Positions 9,040 to 18,097 of a DNA stretch of 64,000 nt are shown piece by piece. A program made the position numbers and the translations under genes. Origin of the DNA: Collinsella sp. An2 (lineage in GTDB: Bacteria > Actinomycetota > Coriobacteriia > Coriobacteriales > Coriobacteriaceae). Positions within the stretch are counted from its first letter, which is position 1. Each line of letters begins with the position of its first letter. The notes under the pieces are model-generated. The model ran no database searches. It was not told the origin of the DNA and saw only the letters and a program-made list of their open reading frames with translations. Where the stretch lies: NCBI RefSeq assembly GCF_002160065.1, contig NZ_NFJW01000004.1, positions 62,001 through 126,000 on the forward strand, written 5' to 3'.

Positions 9040-9067
9040 CCTTTTTCGTTTCGAGAGACGAAAAAGG
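9040..9067. terminator. Hairpin terminator-like element
   Basis: CCTTTTTCGT (9040-9049) pairs perfectly with ACGAAAAAGG (9058-9067) across an 8-base loop. The T and A runs in the two arms would allow it to act in either direction. It follows the 6554-8894 gene pair and precedes the sigma-factor remnant. Confidence 0.5.
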
Positions 9068-9112
9068 ACGAAAGGGCCGGTCAATTGCCCCGACAAACCG
9101 GTCTGACCGCAT

Positions 9113-9295
9113 CTATTGCCAGGGGCTGTCGAACTTGATGTCATATAGAGTGGTGAAGTTGGACCGGTCGCCTGCTACGTCCTCGGCGTCCGTTGTCGAG
9201 CGCAGGTGGGTGTAGCACACGCGCAGGACGAGGTCGGCGTAGTCATGCACGAGTCGCTCGGGATCGCGGTCGGGCGCGTGGCGTGTTCCAGGCAT
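9113..9295 (-). pseudogene. Remnant of a sigma-70 family (ECF type) RNA polymerase sigma factor
   Basis: The first 43 residues of this 60-codon frame read as region 2 of an ECF sigma factor: D-P-E-R-L-V-H-D-Y-A-D-L-V-L-R-V-C-Y, then S-T-T-D-A-E-D-V. In intact proteins this continues into C-Q-E/D-V-F and regions 2.4 and 4; here it runs into unrelated sequence after A-E-D-V-A-G-D and stops. Regions 2.4 and 4, needed for promoter binding, are missing, so it cannot be a working sigma factor. Confidence 0.6.
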
Positions 9296-9405
9296 AGGCG
9301 GCCTCCTTCCTCGCTGCTCGCAGCGGTTTGCGGGATGCAGTTGCGTTCCCGTTCACCTATTACACACGGGCGAGGGCAGAATGTGACCATAAGGTTTGAC
9401 CGGAG

Positions 9406-9612
9406 TTGCATGCATGGTGGAGAAAATCATTCGATGAGACGGCTACTTTGGACAAGCTGCACGCCAGATTGGACCTGATTCGGGGCTATCGATCGGTCGG
9501 GTTCTACCTGTTCTCGCGCTATCCGCTGTCAGAGGGGAGCCTAAAGAAGATGAGTGTCGATGGCGTCGATCATTCGCTGACGCTCGCAGACCTCTACGAA
9601 CCAACCAGATAG
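9406..9612 (+). pseudogene. Remnant of an archaeal-type AAA ATPase C-terminus
   Basis: The 68-codon frame contains L-D-K-L-H-A-R-L-D-L-I, then V-G-F-Y-L-F-S-R-Y-P-L-S-E-G-S-L, and H-S-L-T-L-A-D-L-Y. The F-Y-L-F-S-x-x-G-F-T-x-x-L and L-x-L-x-D-L-Y arrangement is the usual end of DUF234/DUF4143-type P-loop ATPases. Nothing upstream supplies the ATPase, so this is a 3' gene fragment. Confidence 0.45.
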
Positions 9613-9780
9613 CATGCTACTCGTTTGCAGAAGAGGCCGAACCGCTTCAAGGTATCTTCGCCAATGCTGAAAATCTTCGCCAAATATGATGCATATGGCG
9701 AAGATAAAAACAGGATGACGGGGACAATATGGCGCAATCCGAGTACGGAGATATGTATGAAACGCTGATGACTTCTGGGG

Positions 9781-10485
9781 TTGTACCGCTTCTCGGGAGA
9801 TGCCCATGCCGGCAGATGGAAGGATTCCGACAATATGATCGCCGAACGCACGGCGGAAGGCGAACTGGTCGCTCGGTTCATTCCCACCTCGGCCGCCGGG
9901 ACCCCTGCCGCCGTCGAAAAGATTTGCGCCGAGTATTCAAAGCAGATTTGCGCCGGGATTTATGACCCTCTGCTCGTATCGCTCGTCTTTGTCTTCGACT
10001 TCGTAAGCATCCATCCCTTCAACGACGGAAACGGCCGCATGAGCAGGCTGCTTACGCTGCTACTCATGTATCGAAGCGGGTACGACGTGGGGAAGTACAT
10101 ATCGATAGAGAGGGAGATCGAGGGCTCGAAAGAGACGTATTACGAAGCGTTGGCAGCAAGCTCCACGGGCTGGCAGGATGGCGAAAACGATTACGTTCCC
10201 TTCGTCACATACATGCTTGGCGTAGTAGCGGCCTGCTACCAGGAACTCGACAGCAGATTCTCAACTGTGGCGATGCCCGCGGGGAACGAGGAGGCAATCA
10301 GGGCATTCTTCGACAGGCTGATTGGAACGGCGACGAAGCGCGAGATTATGGACGCGAATCCCGGTATGAGCCAGCGCACGCTGGAACGAATCCTTGCAAA
10401 GCTCCAAGCTGAAGGTATGGTCGAAAAGGTTGGCGCTGCAAGATCGACGGCATATCGGCGAAGAGTATATAAAGGCTTATGCCTG
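9781..10485 (+). pseudogene. Fic family protein, truncated at both ends
   Basis: The frame carries the Fic core motif H-P-F-N-D-G-N-G-R-M-S-R (near 10010-10045) and the preceding F-S-G-D-A-H-A-G-R-W-K-x-S-D-N segment of Fic AMP-transferases, followed by a winged-helix-like tail (R-E-I-M-D-A-N-P-G-M-S-Q-R-T-L-E-R-I-L). The N-terminal part that should carry the start and an inhibitory helix is missing, with no good start codon: the frame merely opens near a TTG at 9781. At the 3' end the frame has no stop until 11214 and runs antisense through the DUF421 gene, so the natural end is also lost. I set the end near the last residues that still fit the family. Confidence 0.7.
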
Positions 10486-10512
10486 GTGATGACCAGGCTG
10501 CCCCCATGCCTG

Positions 10513-11148
10513 CTAGTACCGATACACCCACAGTTTGCCGTCGTGGTAGTCGGCGCAGAAGACCTGCGTGGGGTCGTCTATGCCGCGTGCCGCGAGCTCA
10601 CCCATGAGCCACTCATCGTCCCTGCCCAGCGCGGCAAGCTGGTCGGGTATGATGCGCCCTTCCTCTATCACGACGATGGAGAGGAGTTCCTCACCGCGCT
10701 CCAAGATAGTGAGCTGGCCGTTCTGCTCGAACCAGACGCTCTTGAGGTCGTCGAAGTTGGCGATCTTGCGCGTGTTCATCTGGGCGAGAAAATCGCGGAT
10801 CGAGAGACCCGAGCGCTTGAAGTTGTCGGGCAGGAAATGCCCATCACGCACCAGCTGGATGCGCTTGCCGTCGACGAGTTCCTTCACGCGCACGCTGCGC
10901 GCCTTGAGCAGACGGAGCCCCAGCAGAAACGCTGTCCACACGGCGAGGACGAAGACGAACGTTGCGAGCGAGGCTTTGGTGTTGAGCGTGAAGGTACCTA
11001 TGAGGCCGCCGATGACCATGTTGCCTACCTGGTCGGTGACCGAAGTGGGAGCAAGCTGCGTTTTGCCCGAGAGCCGCACGTAGACCAGGATGATGATGAA
11101 GCCGGCGAGGAGCTTCAGCGCGATGTGTGCGTATTCGATAACTCCCAT
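10513..11148 (-). CDS. DUF421 (YetF-like) membrane protein
   Basis: 211 residues from ATG 11148, selected for the AGGAGGG just upstream; an in-frame start at 11217 lacks one. Three hydrophobic helices fill the first 90 residues (A-L-K-L-L-A-G-F-I-I-I-L-V-Y; V-G-N-M-V-I-G-G-L-I-G; T-F-V-F-V-L-A-V-W), followed by a cytoplasmic DUF421 domain with K-x-L-V-D-G-K-R-I-x-L-V-R-D-G and D-F-L-A-Q-M-N. Family members such as B. subtilis YetF are implicated in spore and membrane physiology but have no settled function. Single-gene unit; the truncated fic frame overlaps it on the other strand. Confidence 0.85.
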   Translation of the reverse strand: MGVIEYAHIALKLLAGFIIILVYVRLSGKTQLAPTSVTDQVGNMVIGGLIGTFTLNTKASLATFVFVLAVWTAFLLGLRLLKARSVRVKELVDGKRIQLVRDGHFLPDNFKRSGLSIRDFLAQMNTRKIANFDDLKSVWFEQNGQLTILERGEELLSIVVIEEGRIIPDQLAALGRDDEWLMGELAARGIDDPTQVFCADYHDGKLWVYRY

Positions 11149-11415
11149 GCTCACCCTCCTGTCCTGCGGCCGATTGGCGTCATCGGTATGCAGTATGCAG
11201 CAAAAATGGTATAGCAAAACCTCATCAATAAACGCAAAGGACCTATAGGTTGGCTGTAGCTTCCTGGAGACGCCGCGCGGGTATAACCGACGCAGCAGTA
11301 TGAAAGCGAGGGATTTCAGCAGAGCAAATCCGAGGCGCTGGCAGTTTGGGATAACCGAAAACTAACGCTCGCACGATAGAATCCGCTCTGGCGGATAAGG
11401 CAGAGAGGTGTTGCA

Positions 11416-12114
11416 ATGGCCGAAAGGGTGCTCGTCGTCGAGGACGACCCGGACATGCTGGACGCGCTCGTGCAGCTGCTCGCGAGCGCGGGCCTCGAGG
11501 CGCGGGGCGCCGCGGACGGGCTCGCCGGGCTCCGGGCGTTCCAGGCGGCGCTCCGGGCGGAGCCCTTCGACCTGGTGCTACTCGACGTGATGATGCCCAG
11601 GATCGACGGGTTTACGCTCTGCGAGGCGATCCGCGCCGCCTCCGACGTCCCCGTCATGGTCCTCACCGCGCTCGACGGGGAGGACGACCAGCTGCGGGCC
11701 TTCCGCCTGCTTGCGGACGACTTCGTGTCCAAGCCCTTCTCGCTGCCCGTGGTCCTGGAGCGCGCCCGCGCCCTGCTCAGGAGGGCGGCCCCGGGCCGGC
11801 CGGCGGCGGTAGGCGCCCTCGCGTGGCGCGACGTGGTCCTCGACCCCTCGGCGCGCGAGGCCTCGCGCGGCGGGGTCCCCGTCGAGCTCACCCGCACGGA
11901 GTTCGACGTGCTCGCCGCCCTCATGGCCCGGCCGGGCCGGGTGCTCTCCCGCGCCGAGCTCGCCTCGGCCGGCGGGCAGGCCGACCCCGCGGACCCCGCC
12001 GCCGGTGAGTCCGCCGTGAAGCTCCACGTCATGAACATCCGCCGCAAGCTCGGCGCGGACGTCGTCGAGACGGTGAGGGGGGTGGGCTACCGTGTTCCGC
12101 GCGATCGCCCGTAG
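11416..12114 (+). CDS. OmpR-family response regulator
   Basis: 232 residues. Receiver domain 1-120 has the acidic pocket (V-V-E-D-D at 7-11), the phospho-acceptor D57 in L-L-D-V-M-M-P, the T of V-L-T-A and the K of S-K-P-F. Residues 135-232 form a winged-helix DNA-binding domain (L-T-R-T-E-F-D-V-L, and V-E-T-V-R-G-V-G-Y-R-V near the end). Its last 23 bases overlap the sensor kinase start, so they are coupled. Very GC-rich compared with the genes before it. Probably controls the ABC exporter two genes downstream. Confidence 0.95.
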   Translation: MAERVLVVEDDPDMLDALVQLLASAGLEARGAADGLAGLRAFQAALRAEPFDLVLLDVMMPRIDGFTLCEAIRAASDVPVMVLTALDGEDDQLRAFRLLADDFVSKPFSLPVVLERARALLRRAAPGRPAAVGALAWRDVVLDPSAREASRGGVPVELTRTEFDVLAALMARPGRVLSRAELASAGGQADPADPAAGESAVKLHVMNIRRKLGADVVETVRGVGYRVPRDRP

Positions 12115-13465
12115 CCTCTCCGCGAAGGTGTTCCTGCTCACGGCGGCCCTGCTCGCCGCCGGGTGCCTGGCCCTCTACGCCGCCGTGGCCCTCGCGCTGC
12201 CGGGCGGCTACCGCGCCCTCTCCGCCGCCCGCGCGGAGGAGGCCGCCGCGGCGCTCGCCGCCGAGCTCTCCGGCGCGGACGCGTCGGAGGCGGCGGGCAT
12301 CGTCGAGCGCTTCGCCGCGGAGAACGGGGCGGCGGTGTCCCTCTCCGGGGAGCCGGGCGCCGCGGCCTCCGGCGACGGGGCGCCGGAGGGCTCCGCCTAC
12401 ACCGTCTCCGTCGCCGTCGAGCTCGCCGACGGGACGAGCGAGCTCCTCACGATCACCGACTCCTCGGGCGCGCTCGGGATCATCGCGGACGCGCTCCTCA
12501 GGCTCTTTCCCCCTGCCGCCGCCCTCATCCTCGCGGTCTCCGCCGCGGGCGCGTGGGTCTGCGCCCGCCTCGTGGCCCAGCCCGTCGTCGAGATCGCGGA
12601 CGTCTCCGAGCGCCTGTCGCGCCTCGACATGACGTGGTCCTGCGACGAGGGGCGCACAGACGAGGTGGGCGTGCTCGCCAGGAGCCTCAACGCCATGGCG
12701 GCGCGGCTCGAGCGCACCATCTCGGACCTCACCGACGCCAACGGGCGCCTGCGCGCCGAGGCCGAGGAGGCTAGCGCCCGGGAGCGGGAGCGGCGCGACT
12801 TCCTCGCGGCCGCCTCGCACGAGCTCAAGACGCCGCTCGCCGCCGCGCGGGCGCAGGTGGAGGGCATGATGCTCGGCATCGGCGACTTCTCCGACCACGC
12901 CGCGCACCTGCCGCGCGCGCTCGCCGCCATCGACCGCATGGACGCGCTCGTGCGCGAGATGCTCGCCGCCGCCCGCGCGGACGAGCTGCCGCCCGAGGCG
13001 CCCGAGGCGGTCGACGTGCGCGCGCTCGCGGCATCGGCGGTGGCGTCGGCGCGCGGGCTCGCGGCGTCGCGGGGCGTGGAGCTCGCTCTCCTCGACTGCG
13101 GGCCGTGCCCGGTCCTCGCCGAGCGCTCGGCGCTTGAGATAGCCGTCTCCAACGCGGTCTCGAACGCCGCCCGCCACGCGCTGCCCGGAACGCGCGCGAC
13201 TGTCTCGATCGAGGGCGGCGCCCTTCGGGTGGAGAACCGCTGCGAGCCCCTGCCCCCCGAGGCCGTCGCCCGGCTTTCGGAGCCGTTCTTCCGCCCCGAC
13301 TCCTCCCGCTCGCGCGACGCGGGCGGCTCGGGGCTCGGGCTGCATCTCGCCGCGCGGGCCCTCGAGCGCCTGGGGGCCCGGCTCGCGCTCTCCTGCGAGG
13401 GCGGCGCCTTCGTCTTCGAGGCGGACCTCACCTGCCTCGCCGCGCCCGCGCGAACGGAAGACTAA
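12092..13465 (+). CDS. Sensor histidine kinase
   Basis: 457 residues from a GTG overlapping the response regulator by 23 bases. Two transmembrane helices (about 12-34 and 145-165) enclose a small extracytoplasmic domain; a HAMP linker follows, then the dimerisation helix with A-S-H-E-L-K-T-P-L (phospho-acceptor H243). The ATPase domain has an N box (A-V-S-N-A-A-R-H), a D/G region and a G box G-S-G-L-G-L-H. Partner of the preceding regulator; the two resemble systems that sense cell-envelope stress and control antimicrobial-peptide exporters (inference from the neighbours). Confidence 0.93.
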   Translation: MFRAIARSLSAKVFLLTAALLAAGCLALYAAVALALPGGYRALSAARAEEAAAALAAELSGADASEAAGIVERFAAENGAAVSLSGEPGAAASGDGAPEGSAYTVSVAVELADGTSELLTITDSSGALGIIADALLRLFPPAAALILAVSAAGAWVCARLVAQPVVEIADVSERLSRLDMTWSCDEGRTDEVGVLARSLNAMAARLERTISDLTDANGRLRAEAEEASARERERRDFLAAASHELKTPLAAARAQVEGMMLGIGDFSDHAAHLPRALAAIDRMDALVREMLAAARADELPPEAPEAVDVRALAASAVASARGLAASRGVELALLDCGPCPVLAERSALEIAVSNAVSNAARHALPGTRATVSIEGGALRVENRCEPLPPEAVARLSEPFFRPDSSRSRDAGGSGLGLHLAARALERLGARLALSCEGGAFVFEADLTCLAAPARTED

Positions 13466-13555
13466 CCGAACGAGGACCGTCCGCGAACGGGTGCGCGCCA
13501 CCATCGGTTACGTACGGGCGGCCTCGGCCGCCGAACCCGACGGAAAGGTGGCACC

Positions 13556-15025
13556 ATGCCGTTTCCCAGACGCGCCCTCCTCTATCTCGTCCGAAAGAGG
13601 GGCAAGACCCTCACCCTCCTCGCGCTGCTCCTCGTGGTGGCGGTCCTCGCCCTCACGGGCTGGTCGATACGCGGCGCCGCCCAGACGGCGCAGCTGAACG
13701 TCCGGCAGGCGCTCGGGGGCACGTTCACCGTGGAGCCGGATAGCTCCAACGCCGCCAACTGGGGCAGCTCGAGCGTGGGCACGGGCTCGCAGGTCACGTT
13801 CCAGGGCGAGCCGCTCACGGCCGACTTCGTGCGCGAGGTCGTGGAGGGGGTGGACGGCGTGCGCGGCGGCTCGGGCAGCGTCTCCAACGTCCTCATCCCC
13901 GAGACGGAGGACGGGTCGGAGGCGCTCGAGCTCGTGGAGGGCGCCGACGGGGACTCGTCGCTGGCGGCGGGCTTCGCGGGCGACGACTTCGGGCGCACGG
14001 TGCAGTTCTTCGCCGTGAGCGACAGCTCCTTCGACTCCCACTTCGCCAACGGCTACCTCAGGCTCGTCGACGGCGAGCCCGTCACGGAGGGCTCCGGCGA
14101 CGGCGTGCTCGTGAGCCGGGAGTTCGCCGAGAGGAACGGCCTCGCCGTGGGCGACGGGTTCAGCGTGCGCCGCGCGACCGTCCACGCCCAGATGGCGGGC
14201 ATCGACGTGGAGGACACCCGCACGCAGGTGCGCGTCGCCGGCATCTTCGAGCCCACCGCCAAGTCCCAGGCCGACCTCGCGAGCTGGTCGATGGACAACG
14301 CCATCTTCGGCACCATCTCGACGCTCGACCACGCCCGCGAGGGCACCGCCGAGGCCGGCTACGACCGCGTGACCTTCCAGGTGGACGACCCCGCCGAGCT
14401 CGGCCGCATCGTCGGGGAGGTCGAGAACCTCGACGCGCTGGCGGGCAAGGGCTACCGCGTCTCCGCGGACACTTCCGACGTCGACGCGGTGAGCGCGCCG
14501 CTCGAGAACATGGACCGCCTCGTTACCGCGCTCGCGGCGGCGTCGGTGGCCGTGGGCGCCGTGGTCCTCTACCTCGTGCTCTCCGGGCGCGTGCGCGACC
14601 GCCTGCACGAGAGCGGCGTGCTGCTCTCGCTCGGCCTCACGCGCGCCTCGGTGGTGGGCCAGTACCTCTGCGAGGTGCTGCTCGTCGCGGCGGTCGCCTT
14701 CGCCCTCGCCGTGCCGGCGAGCTCGCTCGCGGCGCGCACGATGGGAGGCGCCCTTCTGGGCTCGGCGTCCGAGAGCGTCCAGACGGGCGGCGGCGACGGA
14801 GGGGTCAGCACCGCCGACGGCGTGTCCACCGTCTCGGGCGACCCCTTCGCGCCGACCTTCGAGGTCGACGGCGCCTCGTTCACCGACATCGAGGTCGAGG
14901 TGGGGCCGACGTCCGTCGCGGCGCTCTTCGGCGTGGGGCTCGCGGTCTCGGCCGCCGCGGTGCTGCTCGCGAGCCTGCCGCTCAGGCGCATGGGGCCCCG
15001 CGAGATCCTGTCAACGCTCAGCTAG
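13556..15025 (+). CDS. FtsX-type ABC transporter permease
   Basis: 489 residues, ATG preceded by GGAAAGG. One N-terminal transmembrane helix (about 17-37), a large extracytoplasmic domain (40-315) of the MacB type, then three helices (about 325-345, 370-395, 450-475) and a short K/R-poor tail ending R-E-I-L-S-T-L-S. This is the MacB/FtsX topology used to expel peptides or lipoproteins rather than small drugs. The ATPase gene starts 11 bases later. A Gly/Asp/Ser-rich insert occurs at about 410-430. Confidence 0.9.
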   Translation: MPFPRRALLYLVRKRGKTLTLLALLLVVAVLALTGWSIRGAAQTAQLNVRQALGGTFTVEPDSSNAANWGSSSVGTGSQVTFQGEPLTADFVREVVEGVDGVRGGSGSVSNVLIPETEDGSEALELVEGADGDSSLAAGFAGDDFGRTVQFFAVSDSSFDSHFANGYLRLVDGEPVTEGSGDGVLVSREFAERNGLAVGDGFSVRRATVHAQMAGIDVEDTRTQVRVAGIFEPTAKSQADLASWSMDNAIFGTISTLDHAREGTAEAGYDRVTFQVDDPAELGRIVGEVENLDALAGKGYRVSADTSDVDAVSAPLENMDRLVTALAAASVAVGAVVLYLVLSGRVRDRLHESGVLLSLGLTRASVVGQYLCEVLLVAAVAFALAVPASSLAARTMGGALLGSASESVQTGGGDGGVSTADGVSTVSGDPFAPTFEVDGASFTDIEVEVGPTSVAALFGVGLAVSAAAVLLASLPLRRMGPREILSTLS

Positions 15026-15036
15026 GGAGGAAGACC

Positions 15037-15714
15037 ATGGAGAAGCACCTCGACGCCGGGGCGGCGGCCCCTCGCCCCGCAGCCCTCGAGCTGAGGGACG
15101 TTACCTACGCCTACGCCTCGCGCCCGCGGCTCAAGATACTCGACGGCGCCAGCGCCTCGTTCGAGGAGGGGGTTATGTACGCGATCGTGGGCCCGTCGGG
15201 CTGCGGCAAGTCCACGCTGCTCTCGCTCCTGGGCGGACTCGACGTGCCCGTGTCCGGCGAGGTCGCGGCCGCCGGCGTCCCGCTCGGGAGGGTCGGGCTC
15301 GCTCGGCACCGCCGCGAGAACGTGGCCTTCGTGTTCCAGGGCTACAACCTCGTCGACTACCTGACGCCGGCGGAGAACGTGGCGCTCGCCACGCGCCTGC
15401 CCGCGCTGCCGCTCCTCGAGAAGGTGGGGATCTCCGCCGAGGACGCGCGGCGCAGCGTGCTCGCCCTCTCTGGCGGCCAGCAGCAGCGCGTGGCCATCGC
15501 GCGGGCGCTGGGCAGCGACGCGCGGGCGCTGCTGTGCGACGAGCCTACGGGGAGCCTCGACGAGGACACGGCGGAGGAGGTCGCGGGCCTGCTCGTGCGG
15601 GCCGCCCACGAGGAGGGCCGCTGCGTGGTCGCGGTCACGCACTCGCGCGACCTCGCCCGGCGCGCGGACCGGGTCTTCCGTCTCAAGCGCGGCAGGCTCG
15701 TCCGGGAGCGGTAG
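15037..15714 (+). CDS. ABC transporter ATP-binding protein (MacB/LolD type)
   Basis: 225 residues. Walker A G-P-S-G-C-G-K-S-T, Q-loop V-F-Q-G-Y-N-L, signature L-S-G-G-Q-Q-Q-R, Walker B A-L-L-C-D-E-P-T-G-S-L-D and a switch histidine in V-A-V-T-H-S. Length and motifs fit the LolD/MacB ATPases that power FtsX-type permeases such as the gene just upstream. With the two-component genes it forms a four-gene regulated exporter cassette, ended by a strong hairpin. Confidence 0.95.
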   Translation: MEKHLDAGAAAPRPAALELRDVTYAYASRPRLKILDGASASFEEGVMYAIVGPSGCGKSTLLSLLGGLDVPVSGEVAAAGVPLGRVGLARHRRENVAFVFQGYNLVDYLTPAENVALATRLPALPLLEKVGISAEDARRSVLALSGGQQQRVAIARALGSDARALLCDEPTGSLDEDTAEEVAGLLVRAAHEEGRCVVAVTHSRDLARRADRVFRLKRGRLVRER

Positions 15715-15779
15715 CGGCGGGCGGATGCCTGTTTGATGCGATTTCGCAGGCATCAGGCTTTGCCATGAGGTTTTCCTTG

Positions 15780-15818
15780 AGCGGCTCCCCCTTGTTCGTC
15801 AGGCAAGAGGGGCCGCTT
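15780..15818 (+). terminator. Rho-independent terminator of the exporter cassette
   Basis: AGCGGC followed by CCCCCTTG pairs with CAAGAGGGG and CCGCT across a 9-base loop, followed by TTTCATT. It lies 65 bases after the ATPase stop. Confidence 0.75.
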
Positions 15819-16262
15819 TCATTCGGTCGAAGAGTCTCCCTGCGAATTACGCGGCAACTGGACGGTGGGTAAAGCCCCCCGCATTATCCGGGTGGCGGAC
15901 ATCCTCGACGCTCGTCGGGCAGGTCGAGCTCCATAAGATGCGAAGCGTGCCAAAGGGGCTTCGACGCGCCACGGTGCCAGCACGTAGTCCTCCGGTGGCC
16001 GGCCGTCGAGCACGAAGGCCCCTATCACGGACGTCGCGCCGTCTCCACGAAAACAGTCGCGACAGGAGGCGGCCCTCCCGTCAAACTCTCGGGCTACGAA
16101 GAGACTCTTCTCCTGCATCGCGGTTTTGAGGCCTTCGGATGTCGGATACGCACCGAATTCCCACCATATATCGTGGTCCGTCCCCCTCATCCCTTCGGCG
16201 ACGTCTCGATAGAGCGCCTCGATGGCGGCAAGACAATCTTGCGCCGCCAGGCAGATATGCAT
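15819..16262 (-). pseudogene. Truncated GNAT-like acetyltransferase
   Basis: From an ATG at 16262 the frame reads M-H-I-C-L-A-A, an A-I-E-A-L-Y-R-D-V helix and a W-E-F-G-A-Y-P-T-S-E-G-L-K segment, then V-I-G-A-F-V-L-D-G and P-W-R-V-E-A. These are the first half of a GNAT N-acetyltransferase. After P-L-A-R-F-A the sequence turns into Arg/Pro/Ser-rich text and the acetyl-CoA binding motif (Q/R-x-x-G-x-G/A) never appears. I read it as a gene that lost its 3' half next to the exporter cassette. Confidence 0.55.
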
Positions 16263-16538
16263 GAAGCATCGGCTCCCATCAAGCGTGCCGTGCGGATGCG
16301 GGCATCGAGCGTCGAGCATACGCCGCTCGGCCCCTCTTCCGTCTCAACTCTGCGGTTAACGAGATGCGCCGCCAGGGGCTTGGGGAGATGCCAGACAGGT
16401 TGGCGACGGTCTGCCCGGTCGCAGGGCCTCTTTCCACTCTTTATTTTGCTTCCGCACGTTTTCGCAGCTTGCAGACCCTTCCATTCGCGAGTCAACGGCG
16501 TAGCCTTGTCACTGCCATCCAAAGGAAAGCGAGGTTCC

Positions 16539-17168
16539 ATGTCAGACAGGTTCGGGAGGTTCGAGGACCTCCCCGAGGGGCGCAGGCGGGCGGTGGTGGA
16601 CGCCGCCGCAGAGGTGTTCGGGGGCGAGGACTACGCTCGCGCCTCGACGGCGGACATAGCCAGCCGCGCCGGGGTCTCGAAGAGCCAGCTCTTCTTCTAT
16701 TTCCACAACAAGCGCGAGCTCTACCTCTACGTCCTCGGCGCGCTCACGCGGCGCGTGGCGGAAGCGGTGGTCGACGAGCGCTGGTACGAAATCGACGACT
16801 TCTTCGAGCTCATGCGATACGCCGCCACGCGGAGGGCCGCTTTCGCAAGGCTCAGCCCGCGCGTCATGGGCTTCTTCGTCCGCGCGTTCTACCCCGGCCA
16901 CCGCGACGTCTCAGGCGCGCTCGACGCCTTCATGACGGACTCCGTGCCCGCCATGGTGCAGGCGTACCTGGGGCACGTGCGCTGGGAGCGCTTCCGGGAG
17001 GGCGTGGACCCCATGCGCGTGGTGCGCATGCTCGTGTGGTGCGGCGACGGCTACCTGCACGAGCAGCTGCGCGGGGGCGGACGGCTCGACATGGAGGCCA
17101 TGCTCTCCGAGTTCCTCGTCTGGCTGGACTGGCTCAAGCGGGCGACGTACCGGGAGGAGTACCTATGA
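16539..17168 (+). CDS. TetR-family transcriptional regulator
   Basis: 209 residues from ATG 16539 (AAAGCGAGG upstream). The frame is open far upstream but that part is antisense to the acetyltransferase remnant. Residues 15-60 form the TetR DNA-binding domain: V-V-D-A-A-A-E-V-F, then S-T-A-D-I-A-S-R-A-G-V-S-K-S-Q-L-F-F-Y-F-x-N-K. The stop codon overlaps the start of the following ABC ATPase gene (ATGA), so regulator and exporter are one operon and the regulator most likely represses it in response to a ligand. Confidence 0.93.
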   Translation: MSDRFGRFEDLPEGRRRAVVDAAAEVFGGEDYARASTADIASRAGVSKSQLFFYFHNKRELYLYVLGALTRRVAEAVVDERWYEIDDFFELMRYAATRRAAFARLSPRVMGFFVRAFYPGHRDVSGALDAFMTDSVPAMVQAYLGHVRWERFREGVDPMRVVRMLVWCGDGYLHEQLRGGGRLDMEAMLSEFLVWLDWLKRATYREEYL

Positions 17169-18094
17169 CGGGAGCGGCCAAGGCCCCGGCGATCAGCGTG
17201 CGCGGGCTCACGAAAGACTACGGGAGGGGCAGGGGCGTCTTCGGGGTCGACCTCGAGGTCGCCCCGGGCGAGGCCGTCGGCTTCCTCGGGCCCAACGGGG
17301 CGGGCAAGACGACGACCATGCGCCATCTCATGGGGTTCGTCCGCGCGCAGGCGGGGACCGTCGAGATCCTGGGGCACGATTGCTTCCGCGAGCGGCCGGC
17401 CGTTCAGGCGCGCCTGGGCTACCTTCCCGGGGAGAACTCCTGCATGGGGGAGATGGCCGCCGGCGCCTTTATCCGCCTCATGGGGGACGTGAGGGGGCTC
17501 TCCGATCGCTCGCGGGCTCGCGAGCTCTGTGAGTCGCTCGAGGTCGACCTCGGTGCGCGGATCGGCAGGATGTCCAAGGGCAACCGCCAGAAGGTGGCCA
17601 TAGTGGTCGCGTTCATGGCACGGCCTGACGTGCTCCTGCTCGACGAGCCTACGAGCGGCCTCGACCCGCTCATGCAGGAGCGCTTCCTGGGGCTGGTCGC
17701 CGAGGAGCGGGCCCGGGGAACCGCCGTGCTGCTCTCCTCGCACATCTTCGAGGAGGTGGAGCGCGCCTGCGACCGCGTCGTCTTCGTCAGGGGCGGGCGC
17801 GTGGCCATGGAGTGCTCGATGGCCGACGTGAGGGCGCGCCGCGGGCGCACCTACGTCATCGGGTTCTCGAGCGCCGGGGAGCGGGAGCGATGGCAGCGCT
17901 TGTGGGGCTCTCCTGCGGAAGGGCGCGGCTCCGTGACGGAGCTCCGCGGCGTCGTGGACGCAGGCAGCCTCATCCGCAGCCTTGCGCCCTTCGAGGTCTC
18001 CTCGCTCGACGTTCGCGAGCAGACGCTCGAGGAGCTGTTCCTCGAGCTGTACGAGAGGGGCGGGAAAGGTCCCGCCCGGGAATCTGGGAGGTAG
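17165..18094 (+). CDS. ABC-2 exporter ATP-binding protein
   Basis: 309 residues starting at the ATG that overlaps the regulator stop. Walker A G-P-N-G-A-G-K-T-T, a degenerate signature M-S-K-G-N-R-Q-K, Walker B V-L-L-L-D-E-P-T-S-G-L-D-P and L-S-S-H switch. The C-terminal 80 residues are the usual extension of the CcmA/DrrA/BcrA drug-exporter ATPases, ending in L-E-E-L-F-L-E-L-Y. Works with the permease that starts three bases after its stop. Confidence 0.94.
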   Translation: MTGAAKAPAISVRGLTKDYGRGRGVFGVDLEVAPGEAVGFLGPNGAGKTTTMRHLMGFVRAQAGTVEILGHDCFRERPAVQARLGYLPGENSCMGEMAAGAFIRLMGDVRGLSDRSRARELCESLEVDLGARIGRMSKGNRQKVAIVVAFMARPDVLLLDEPTSGLDPLMQERFLGLVAEERARGTAVLLSSHIFEEVERACDRVVFVRGGRVAMECSMADVRARRGRTYVIGFSSAGERERWQRLWGSPAEGRGSVTELRGVVDAGSLIRSLAPFEVSSLDVREQTLEELFLELYERGGKGPARESGR

Positions 18095-18097
18095 GCC

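Noticed and set aside
12029..13504. Long minus-strand frame (491 codons) opposite the sensor kinase
   Set aside because: It is a composition effect of very GC-rich DNA; the plus-strand kinase has all family motifs.
16173..16538. N-terminal extension of the TetR gene
   Set aside because: It is antisense to the acetyltransferase remnant and has no ribosome site; ATG 16539 does.
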